DNA from: Ruminococcus sp.
GTDB taxonomy: Bacteria > Bacillota > Clostridia > Oscillospirales > Acutalibacteraceae
Direction of reading: 5' to 3'
DNA length: 56,932 bases
Assembly: GCA_017384945.1 (NCBI GenBank)
Contig: JAFNSO010000087.1
Span: 1 to 56,932, forward strand
The stretch's first letter is position 1. Each line of letters starts with the position of its first letter. This document shows positions 33,061-40,345 of this stretch, in pieces. The position numbers were made by a program, and so were the translations under genes. A model generated the notes under the pieces. It had not been told where the DNA came from. It saw only the letters and a list, made by a program, of their open reading frames with translations, and did no database searches.

Positions 33061-33762
33061 TTACAGCTTAAATTTTACCTTGATCAGTCCCGAAGCGTAG
33101 GGGGCGATTTCATAGGAGTTGTAGAAAACATAGAAGTAATCTCCCTTGAGCGCGCACTTGAACTTGTTGAGCGCGGTCTGTTTGACGGTGTTCTTCGCGT
33201 CGGGGAAGAATGTCTTCGGGTTCTTGTCGATAGCCTTGTTCGTCGCCTTGATGATTTTGCTCTTCAAAGCCTTCGGGCTGAGCTTGGTCATCTGAGAGGG
33301 CAGAAGCTTTTTGCCCGTCGCGGTGTCAAAAACAGCTCCGTCGGTCACGGACATTCCGTGAGCTCCGTTGGTAAAGGTGCCTGTTAAGACCTTGAAGCTT
33401 ATTTTGCCGTCCTTCTCGTCAAGGAACTTCGTCGAAAGCTTGACGACGTAGCTTCTGAAATACTGCGGGTTGTCCTTGTAGTCGCTCTTCGCGGCGCTTA
33501 CAAGCTTTTTTGCTTCCTTTTTGCAGGTGTTCTTCAGCTTTGTGAAGTAAGCGTTTATCTTCTTTGCCGCGGCGGTTCCCTCGGTCAGCTTAGGGATTTT
33601 GACCGAAAGCTTTACGTAGACGACTCCGTTTGACTTGTACTCCTTCTTTGCCGAGCGGTACTCAACCTTCTGCTTTGCCGAAACAGAGGCGGGCATAACC
33701 GACGCGACCCCGAATACCAGCATAAACGCAAGAAGCAGACTTAATAATCTTTTGCTCTTCAT
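33061..33762 (-). CDS. Secreted lysine-rich protein with DUF4163/DUF3298-like fold
   Basis: A 233-residue exported protein. Residues 1-28 form a signal peptide ending SVSA. The mature part begins with an alternating strand/helix segment (VVYVKLSVKIPKL) and ends in YVFYNSYEIAPYASG, the signature seen in DUF3298 (RsiV, PdaC-like) proteins, with DUF4163 before it. RsiV binds lysozyme and acts as an anti-sigma factor, and PdaC has a catalytic deacetylase domain that is absent here; this protein has only the accessory domain and no membrane anchor. It is very rich in Lys. AAGGAGG precedes the ATG, and it follows gtrA by 18 bases in the same operon. Confidence 0.75.
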   Translation of the reverse strand: MKSKRLLSLLLAFMLVFGVASVMPASVSAKQKVEYRSAKKEYKSNGVVYVKLSVKIPKLTEGTAAAKKINAYFTKLKNTCKKEAKKLVSAAKSDYKDNPQYFRSYVVKLSTKFLDEKDGKISFKVLTGTFTNGAHGMSVTDGAVFDTATGKKLLPSQMTKLSPKALKSKIIKATNKAIDKNPKTFFPDAKNTVKQTALNKFKCALKGDYFYVFYNSYEIAPYASGLIKVKFKL

Positions 33763-33780
33763 AAAAAAACCTCCTTAAAA

Positions 33781-34329
33781 TTATTCTTCTCCGCGCTCCT
33801 TAAAGGCGAAGAATCTTTGACCTACGTAATTGCACGCCACAAAGACGCACGCGCCGATTGTCATAGCGGCGTTGCCCGCGAACTTCTCGACCGACCAACC
33901 GAAGAACGACAGCGCGCCCTCGGTGCTTTTTCCGCAGGAGGCGCAGACCTTCGCGGCGGCGTCGATTTTCTCGGAGCAGGCGGGACAGAAGAGGATAGGG
34001 TTCGCGTTAAAAATCCACTCCGCGACGGGAGCGACGATAACATACGCGACAACATAGCAGCAGGCGATGTTCAGCGCGAACCTCAGAACCGGCTTCCAGC
34101 CCTTTTCCTTATTTTTAAAGGTAAAGTATTTGTTGAGGAAGTAGCTGCACAGGCTTCCGAATACATTTCCGAGCAGGGTCGCGACAATAACGCCCCACGC
34201 GTAAGCGTCCCAGCCGAAAACATTGTAAAAAACGAACTGGAGCCCGAGCCCGACAATAGTATTGATTATGCCGACGAGGATAAACTTCCAGAATTTGATG
34301 TCAAAAAAATTTTTAATAAAATCTACCAT
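33781..34329 (-). CDS. GtrA-family membrane protein with inserted zinc ribbon
   Basis: A 182-residue four-helix protein of the GtrA family, which flips polyprenyl-phosphate-linked sugars for surface glycosylation. Helices lie near residues 14-36, 43-65, 82-104 and 149-172. GtrA proteins usually have about 120-150 residues; the extra length here is a CPAC (115-118) and CASC (129-132) motif placed in the loop between helices 3 and 4, a C-x2-C-x10-C-x2-C zinc ribbon. The ORF is continuous through it. It leads an operon with the DUF3298-type gene and is divergent from a yfhO-type gene, a functional link known from Bacillus and Listeria glycosylation systems. Confidence 0.82.
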   Translation of the reverse strand: MVDFIKNFFDIKFWKFILVGIINTIVGLGLQFVFYNVFGWDAYAWGVIVATLLGNVFGSLCSYFLNKYFTFKNKEKGWKPVLRFALNIACCYVVAYVIVAPVAEWIFNANPILFCPACSEKIDAAAKVCASCGKSTEGALSFFGWSVEKFAGNAAMTIGACVFVACNYVGQRFFAFKERGEE

Positions 34330-34358
34330 AGTTATATAATAACCCTTCCCGATATATA

Positions 34359-34373
34359 TATCAAGCTTTGATA
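34359..34373. promoter_or_regulatory. Inverted repeat in the gtrA-yfhO intergenic region
   Basis: TATCAA, GCT, TTGATA form a perfect 15-base dyad between the divergent genes, upstream of the gtrA start. Possible operator. Confidence 0.35.
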
Positions 34374-34433
34374 AACAAATTATAACAAAAAATCCAAAAA
34401 AAGTCCATATTTTATTTATATTTTATATTTACC

Positions 34434-34461
34434 TTGACGTAAATATGTGTTATTATATAAA
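34434..34461 (+). promoter_or_regulatory. Promoter of the yfhO-like gene
   Basis: TTGACG (34434-34439) and TATAAA (34456-34461) with a 16-base spacer, about 70 bases upstream of the start. A small hairpin (GTTGTC with GACAGCAAC) follows in the leader near 34474-34495. Confidence 0.65.
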
Positions 34462-34533
34462 ATGGTTTTTTGTGTTGTCTTTTGACAGCAACAACTATTA
34501 TTACCCGCAAGGGTACAAAGGAGTAATAAACAA

Positions 34534-37374
34534 ATGACAAGAAAGAAAAAGAACGGCGATAGCGCCGAACGGAAGCTTTCAGCAAATCCTTCCTTCTTCA
34601 CGGTTCCGAGTGAGGGAGTGCTGCGCGAGGGCGGATTCTTCACACGAAACGTCTTTGTGCTGCTGTCGTTTCTGATTCCCTTCGTGCTTATGGCAACCGC
34701 CTTTGCCATTATGGGATGTCAGCCCTTCGGCGACAAGCAGATACTCGTCACCGATTTGTGGCACCAGTACTTCCCGTTTCTCGTCGACTATCAGGACAAG
34801 CTCAAACACGGCGAGTCGCTTTTATGGTCTTGGACTCAGGGCGCGGGTACAAACTACCTCGCTCTCGGCTCCTACTACCTCGCAAGCCCGCTCAATTTCC
34901 TGACGGTGCTTCTCCCCTCAGACCTTCTGGGCTTTAACCATATCGCGTGGGTGAATATGTTCCTCACCTTCTCGGTTTGTCTCAAAATCGGACTCGCGGG
35001 CGGCTTCTTCGCTCTGTTTCTGCGCTACGCCTTCAAGCGTGACGACCTTTCGCTGGTTATCTTCTCGGTAGCCTTTGCGCTGTCGGCTCACCTTGTCGGC
35101 TACTACTGGTGCGAAATCTGGCTCGATACCGTCGCCCTGACCCCGCTGGTTGTAATGGGCTTCCTCGCTCTTATGCGCGAGGGCAGATACAGACTGTACG
35201 TTATCTCGCTCGCCCTCTCGGTTCTGGCGAACTACTACATCGGTCTGTTCACCTGCGTATTTATGCTTTTGTGCTTCATTGTTTACAACATCGCGTTCTT
35301 CGAGGGCTTCAAGACCCTGCTCAGACGCTTTGTCAGAATCGCGCTGACGACCGTTGTCGCGCTGTTGATCACGACCATACTCATTCTCCCCGCGTACTTC
35401 GGACTGCAAACCACCCACGCGGCGTCGAGCTCCTTCCCGCAGGGCTTCCAGATCAACATCGGCTCAAGCTACGACATCTGGGGGCTTCTCGAGGCGATAA
35501 AAATTACGACCTCTCAGCTCTCGGTATTCGTCGAGCCCACTGTAACGGAGGGTCACCCGAACATCTCTATCGGCTTTGTCGCGATAGTCGTTTCGGTTAT
35601 GTTCTTCGTTTCGCGCAAAATCAAGCTCAAGGAAAAAATCGTCACGGGCTGTCTGCTCCTCTTCCTCGTAATGAGCTTCATCATCCGTCAGCTCGACTAT
35701 ATGTGGCACGGCTTCCACTTCCCGAATATGATCCCCTTCCGATTCAGCTATCTCGTCAGCTTTGTGCTGGTGCTCATAGCGTTCAGGGCATTCCTCGTTA
35801 TCGACTTTACGAACCTGTTTGACATCATCATCACGACCCTTGTTGTGACGCTTATTGTGCTCTCGGGGATCGGAACTCAGGAGCTTCTCCCGATAATCGC
35901 GTCCGCCTCGATAGGCGCGGTCGTGCTCATTCTCATAACCCTGTTCTGGAGAAATAAAATCAGCAAATCGGTGCTCTGCATACTACTCGCCGCTATGACG
36001 GTGGCGCAGTGCGGAGTGACGGCGTTCAAGGCTGTTTCAAAAACCTCCGTCACGACAACCTATGAATATCCCCGCGGCGGCGAATCGACGGCGACTGTCG
36101 TTAATTATATGAAGAACCTCGAAAAGGACACCAAGGAGCTCTGGAGAGCCGAGTTCACAAGCACTCAGACGCTCTGCGACTCCTCGCTCAACGGCTTCAA
36201 CGGCGTTTCGATGTTCAACTCGATGACAAATGAAAGCTTCACCCGCTTTGCCGAGAACTTCGGTCTTATGGGCTGGCTGTCGGGCAACCGTTACACCTAC
36301 GCCGAGAGCTCACCCGTCACCGATATGTTTATGAACCTCAAATACCTTATCGCCCGCGACGGCAACATCAACGACGCCGAGTATTGGACGGAGCTCTACA
36401 GGGAGTCAAACGTAAGCCTTGCCAAGAACAAGTGCTACATCCCGATGGGCTTTATGACGAAGTCCGAGATTTCAAACTACAAGGGCGAGCTCGACGAGGA
36501 CACCTACAACCCGTTCGAGAGACAGGCTGAGCTGTTCAGCCTTGCTACAGGCATAAAGGAGAGCGTCTACACCAAGCTCGACGTTGTTTCTCAGGGTCAC
36601 ACCGACTACAAGATCTTCCCCGTAAACCGACTCGACTACGGCAGCTATTCATTCTCGACAAACGACCAGACGACCGCTCCCAAGCTCAAGTGGAACTTCA
36701 CGGCTCCCAAGGACGGCAACTACTACTGCTACGCTCAGGTCGGCGACGCCGATACGGTCACCGTATTGTGCAACGACCAGACCCGTACGGGCACCTCGAC
36801 CTTCTACATCAAGCGTCCGTACATTATGTCGATCGGTCACTTCAAAAAGGGCGACAAAATCTCGATTTGCAGCGACCTCAAGGCGGGCTCCTCGGGCACA
36901 GCCAAGCTGTACGTAAACCTTCTGAACACCGACGTATTCAACAAGGGCTATGAGATCCTCAGCAAAAACCATATGGAGACGACCTTCTGCAAGGGCAACC
37001 ATATGGAGGGAACTATAACCGCCGACGAGGACGGAATGTTCTACACCTCAATCCCCTACGAATACGGCAAGAGGGACAGAGACACCCTCATCGGAAAGCT
37101 GTTCGCGTCGGACGGCGAGGGCTGGACAGCCGAGGTCGACGGAAAGAGCGTCGTAATAACTCCGCTGGCTCACGCGCTGACGACCTTCAAGCTCTCGAAG
37201 GGAACCCACCACATCAAGCTCACCTACTACCCCAAGGGCTTCAAGAAGGGCGTGCTCCTGACGACTACCGCGCTTGTAATCTTCATCGGCTTCACCGTAT
37301 TCCTCTACCTCAAAAAGAGGAAGCGCAAAAAGGAAGGAATTGAAGATACAAAAGAAAGATTGTTTACAATTTAA
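34534..37374 (+). CDS. YfhO-family multi-pass membrane protein (GT-C type glycosyltransferase)
   Basis: A 946-residue membrane protein with about 12 N-terminal transmembrane segments (residues about 40-490), a large extracytoplasmic domain (about 500-910) and a final helix near 910-930. The first loop has VTDLWHQYFPFLVDYQDKL, with the acidic Asp typical of GT-C catalytic loops, and the QGAGTNYLALG segment characteristic of YfhO (PF09586). In B. subtilis YfhO transfers GlcNAc onto lipoteichoic acid outside the membrane from an undecaprenyl-phosphate donor made by CsbB; a GtrA-type flippase is the third part. The gtrA gene sits divergently here, but a CsbB-like gene is not in this window. AAAGGAG precedes the ATG; terminator follows. 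Confidence 0.88.
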   Translation: MTRKKKNGDSAERKLSANPSFFTVPSEGVLREGGFFTRNVFVLLSFLIPFVLMATAFAIMGCQPFGDKQILVTDLWHQYFPFLVDYQDKLKHGESLLWSWTQGAGTNYLALGSYYLASPLNFLTVLLPSDLLGFNHIAWVNMFLTFSVCLKIGLAGGFFALFLRYAFKRDDLSLVIFSVAFALSAHLVGYYWCEIWLDTVALTPLVVMGFLALMREGRYRLYVISLALSVLANYYIGLFTCVFMLLCFIVYNIAFFEGFKTLLRRFVRIALTTVVALLITTILILPAYFGLQTTHAASSSFPQGFQINIGSSYDIWGLLEAIKITTSQLSVFVEPTVTEGHPNISIGFVAIVVSVMFFVSRKIKLKEKIVTGCLLLFLVMSFIIRQLDYMWHGFHFPNMIPFRFSYLVSFVLVLIAFRAFLVIDFTNLFDIIITTLVVTLIVLSGIGTQELLPIIASASIGAVVLILITLFWRNKISKSVLCILLAAMTVAQCGVTAFKAVSKTSVTTTYEYPRGGESTATVVNYMKNLEKDTKELWRAEFTSTQTLCDSSLNGFNGVSMFNSMTNESFTRFAENFGLMGWLSGNRYTYAESSPVTDMFMNLKYLIARDGNINDAEYWTELYRESNVSLAKNKCYIPMGFMTKSEISNYKGELDEDTYNPFERQAELFSLATGIKESVYTKLDVVSQGHTDYKIFPVNRLDYGSYSFSTNDQTTAPKLKWNFTAPKDGNYYCYAQVGDADTVTVLCNDQTRTGTSTFYIKRPYIMSIGHFKKGDKISICSDLKAGSSGTAKLYVNLLNTDVFNKGYEILSKNHMETTFCKGNHMEGTITADEDGMFYTSIPYEYGKRDRDTLIGKLFASDGEGWTAEVDGKSVVITPLAHALTTFKLSKGTHHIKLTYYPKGFKKGVLLTTTALVIFIGFTVFLYLKKRKRKKEGIEDTKERLFTI

Positions 37375-37381
37375 AACATAA

Positions 37382-37411
37382 AGGCGGCCGCAGCAAACGC
37401 TTCGACCGCCT
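37382..37411. terminator. Hairpin terminator shared by yfhO-like gene and htrA
   Basis: AGGCGG/CCGCCT outer stem with weaker inner pairs, followed by GATTTTTTG on the plus strand, between convergent stop codons. Confidence 0.7.
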
Positions 37412-37433
37412 GATTTTTTGTTTTCCGTAAGGC

Positions 37434-39089
37434 TTACTCAGCCTTGTCCTCCTGAAGGGTTATTTCGATTTCCTTTGAGGAGTTTGTGCTCGGTCGGAAA
37501 ATCTTGACTTTGACCTTGTCGTTGGGCTTGTGCTTTTCGAGAACGGAATAGCAATCGCTGAAGGTTTTGATTTTCTCGCCGTCTACCTCGGTCAGAATGT
37601 CACCCTCGCGGACGTCCCTGCCGTCGAGCGGACCGCCCTCTGAGACCTCCTGGATCTCGATTCCGGCGACCTCGGAGTCTCTTGTTGTGACCGCCTGACC
37701 GACGATACCGATTCTGACTCTTCCCTTGACGTAGCCGTCGCGGATTATGCTGTCAACGAGCTTCTTTACGGTGTTGCCGGGAATCGCGAACGCCATTCCC
37801 TCGTAGTTGTCAAGCGCGACCTTAGCCGTCGCCACGCCGACAACCTGACCGTACATATTGACCATCGGACCGCCGCTGTTTCCGGGGTTGATCGCCGCGT
37901 CGGTCTGGATCACCTTCGCGTTGTTTGACGACAGAGCCTTTCTGTCGAGAGCGGAGATTATTCCCTTTGTGACAGAGTTCTGATAGTTGATTCCGAGCGG
38001 ATTTCCGACGATGATTATATCCTCGGTGACCTTTAGCTCGTCGCTGTTTCCGAACTGCGCGGGCGTGAGGTTCTTGGCGTCGACCTTGAGCACCGCGATG
38101 TCGTTTCGGCTGTCGTAGCCGACGACTCCCGCCTTGTACTCCTTTTTGTCGGAGGTGACGACCTTGAACTTGTACGCCTTGCGGCTGTTTCCGATGATGT
38201 GCGAATTTGTGATTATGTAGCCGTCCTTGCTGATTATGATTCCCGAGCCCATCGTTGTGTAGCTCGACTCGGTGCCCTCCTGTCCGTCAACATAACAGAG
38301 CACTCCGACAACGCTTTTCTCAACCTTTTCAAAGGCATAGGCTGAGCCGTACTCGCCTTTTTTGACCTTCGAGGGCTTTGACTGCGTGGGCAAGCCCTTG
38401 TACGACGGGTCTGTCGCGTTCTGAGCGTTTGACTCGGGGTATTCCCTGCCCTCCGTCGTCGGCTCGGTCGCTTTCTCGCTCGGGAAGGTGAACGAGTAGT
38501 CCTGAGTCGGGGAAGTCTCCTCGCGGAAGCCTCCGTCGGACGGATTGAGCGAAACAAATATCACAAATCCGACCATTGTTACGACCAAAAACGTAATGAT
38601 TGTCGCGAGGAACGCCTTGAGCCCGGTGCTCATCGGCTGCTTTTGCGGCTGATAGGGCGTTCTGTACTGCTGATACTGCTGCGAAGGAGCGCCGTAGAAC
38701 GGCGGAGTCTCTCTTTCGGGAGCGGGCTGCGGCTGATAATACCTCTGCGGCGCGCCCTGAGCCTGCGGCGGCTGCGGGTACTGAGGAGCCTGCGGCGGCT
38801 GAGGGGGCTGAGGATACTGCGGGTACTGCGGCTCCTGCGGAATCTGCGGAGGCTGCGGAGGCTGCGGGTACTGCGGTATCTGCGGCTCCTGCGGTGGCTG
38901 AGGATATTGCGGCTCCTGCGGAGGCTGCGGAGGCTGCGGGTATTGCGGAACCTGCGGCTCCTGCGGAGGCTGAGCGGGCTGAAACCGCTCGTCGGGAGTG
39001 TAGCCGTTCGGAATACCCGGAGCCTGCGGAGGCGTCGGAGGAGCCTGCGGCTCGGGGTTGTACGGATAGTTATTAAAATCGTTACTCAT
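37434..39089 (-). CDS. htrA: HtrA/DegP-family membrane serine protease with Pro/Gln-rich N-terminal tail
   Basis: Envelope quality-control protease of 551 residues. Residues 1-150 are a Pro/Gln/Tyr-rich repeat region (units such as YPQPPQ and PPQEPQ) lying in the cytoplasm; about 155-178 is one transmembrane helix (LATIITFLVVTMVGF). The trypsin-like domain follows with His in TNSHIIGN, Asp in SRNDIAVLKV and Ser in PGNSGGPM; a PDZ domain (VSEGGPLDGRDVREGD) ends the protein. The ATG at 39089 is the first sensible start, with AGGTGATATT upstream. The Pro/Gln tail is encoded by imperfect GC-rich direct repeats, a target for slippage. Orientation suggests the protease acts outside the membrane on misfolded exported proteins. 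Confidence 0.93.
   Translation of the reverse strand: MSNDFNNYPYNPEPQAPPTPPQAPGIPNGYTPDERFQPAQPPQEPQVPQYPQPPQPPQEPQYPQPPQEPQIPQYPQPPQPPQIPQEPQYPQYPQPPQPPQAPQYPQPPQAQGAPQRYYQPQPAPERETPPFYGAPSQQYQQYRTPYQPQKQPMSTGLKAFLATIITFLVVTMVGFVIFVSLNPSDGGFREETSPTQDYSFTFPSEKATEPTTEGREYPESNAQNATDPSYKGLPTQSKPSKVKKGEYGSAYAFEKVEKSVVGVLCYVDGQEGTESSYTTMGSGIIISKDGYIITNSHIIGNSRKAYKFKVVTSDKKEYKAGVVGYDSRNDIAVLKVDAKNLTPAQFGNSDELKVTEDIIIVGNPLGINYQNSVTKGIISALDRKALSSNNAKVIQTDAAINPGNSGGPMVNMYGQVVGVATAKVALDNYEGMAFAIPGNTVKKLVDSIIRDGYVKGRVRIGIVGQAVTTRDSEVAGIEIQEVSEGGPLDGRDVREGDILTEVDGEKIKTFSDCYSVLEKHKPNDKVKVKIFRPSTNSSKEIEITLQEDKAE
38700..39000 (-). repeat. GC-rich direct repeats encoding the Pro/Gln tail of HtrA
   Basis: Imperfect units of roughly 9-12 bases (plus-strand forms such as GGAGGCTGCGG) recur many times. 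They are coding repeats, not CRISPR: no constant repeat length or unique spacers. Confidence 0.75.
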
Positions 39090-39201
39090 AATATCACCTT
39101 TATTATTCTTATTAAACACACCAATTATACATTTTTTCACACTCAAAAACAACCTTTATCAAAGAAATTCCAAAATTTTTCGCAATTTTTTCTCAAAACC
39201 C

Positions 39202-39230
39202 TTTATCTCAGCCATATTTTGTTGTATAAT
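39202..39230 (+). promoter_or_regulatory. Promoter of fba
   Basis: TATAAT (39225-39230) is perfect; the best -35 is a weak TTTATC (39202-39207) at 17 bases. A dyad follows at 39243. Confidence 0.6.
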
Positions 39231-39242
39231 ATTCCTAACCGT

Positions 39243-39262
39243 ATAAAGTAGACGTACTTTAT
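39243..39262 (+). promoter_or_regulatory. Dyad at the start of the fba transcript
   Basis: ATAAAGTA, GACG, TACTTTAT form a perfect 8-bp inverted repeat 13 bases downstream of the -10, so it overlaps or directly follows the transcription start. Candidate repressor operator or 5' stabilising hairpin. Confidence 0.45.
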
Positions 39263-39291
39263 ATGAAATTTTACTTTCGGAGGTAAAGATT

Positions 39292-40158
39292 ATGGCATTA
39301 GTAAACGCAAAAGAAATGCTTACCAAGGCAAAGGCAGGTCACTATGCGGTAGGTCAGTTCAACATCAACAACCTTGAGTGGACAAAATCCATTCTTCTCA
39401 CCGCGGAGGAGCTCAAATCACCTGTAATTCTCGGCGTATCTGAGGGCGCGGGCAAGTATATGTGCGGCTACAAGACAGTTGTCGGTATGGTTACGGCAAT
39501 GCTCGAGGAGCTCAACATCACCGTTCCCGTCGCGCTTCACCTCGACCACGGCTCATACGAGGGCGCGAAGGCTTGCATTGAGGCGGGCTTCAGCTCAATT
39601 ATGTTCGACGGCTCACACTATCCGATCGACGAGAACGTCGCAAAGACAAAGGAGCTCGTAGCAACCTGCGAGGAGCTCGGACTTTCGATCGAGGCAGAGG
39701 TTGGCTCGATCGGCGGCGAAGAGGACGGCGTTATCGGCGCGGGCGAGTGCGCGGATCCGCAGGAGTGCAAGATGGTCGCTGACCTCGGCGTAACAATGCT
39801 CGCCGCGGGTATCGGCAACATCCACGGCAAATACCCCGAGAACTGGGCTGGACTTTCCTTCGAGACTCTCGACGCTATCCAGCAGCTCACAGGCGATATG
39901 CCTCTCGTACTCCACGGCGGCACAGGAATCCCCGCTGATATGATCAAGAAGGCTATCGAGCTCGGCGTAAGCAAAATCAACGTAAACACCGAGTGTCAGC
40001 TCGCTTTCGCGGCGGCGACAAGAAAGTACATCGAAGAGGGCAAGGACCTCCAGGGTAAGGGCTTCGACCCGAGAAAGCTTCTCGCACCGGGCGCAGAGGC
40101 GATCAAGGAGACCGTAAGAGAGAAAATGGAGCTCTTCGGTTCTGTAGGAAAAGCTTGA
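39292..40158 (+). CDS. fba: Class II fructose-1,6-bisphosphate aldolase
   Basis: Zinc-dependent glycolytic aldolase, 288 residues. Family marks: the catalytic Asp and zinc His in LHLDHGSYEGAKACIEAGFSS, the acidic AEVGSIGGEEDG loop, the His in GNIHGKYPENW and the phosphate-binding LHGGTGIP. A strong GGAGG precedes the ATG. It has its own promoter and ends before an unusual hairpin-rich gap shared with the pullulanase. Abundant CTC/GGC codons suggest high expression, as expected for a central glycolytic enzyme. Confidence 0.97.
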   Translation: MALVNAKEMLTKAKAGHYAVGQFNINNLEWTKSILLTAEELKSPVILGVSEGAGKYMCGYKTVVGMVTAMLEELNITVPVALHLDHGSYEGAKACIEAGFSSIMFDGSHYPIDENVAKTKELVATCEELGLSIEAEVGSIGGEEDGVIGAGECADPQECKMVADLGVTMLAAGIGNIHGKYPENWAGLSFETLDAIQQLTGDMPLVLHGGTGIPADMIKKAIELGVSKINVNTECQLAFAAATRKYIEEGKDLQGKGFDPRKLLAPGAEAIKETVREKMELFGSVGKA

Positions 40159-40345
40159 TCAATTGAGAATTGAGAATTAATGGTCGGGTAGACAGATACT
40201 TCTTTGAGAAGTGTTTGTCTCCCGACCATATTACTATGCTCCGCAAGCGGAGCTTGCATAAAAACTCGGTCGGGCAGAAGAGTTCATTTTTTGATGAACC
40301 TTTCTGCTCGACCTTAATTATCAATTATCAATTATAAATTATCAA
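40159..40345. repeat. Inverted-repeat element with heptamers and three hairpins
   Basis: The gap between fba and the pullulanase begins with AATTGAG heptamers (40160-40180) and ends with AATTATC heptamers (40314-40350), which are near inverted copies of each other, each followed inward by GGTCGGG or its complement. Inside are hairpins at 40181-40228, 40238-40253 and 40268-40313. The whole block is palindrome-like, as a small non-autonomous (MITE-like) element would be, and also serves as terminator for both convergent genes. Confidence 0.65.

Noticed and set aside
38700-39000. CRISPR-like direct repeats
   Set aside because: Short, variable, in-frame Pro/Gln codons inside htrA without spacers or cas genes.
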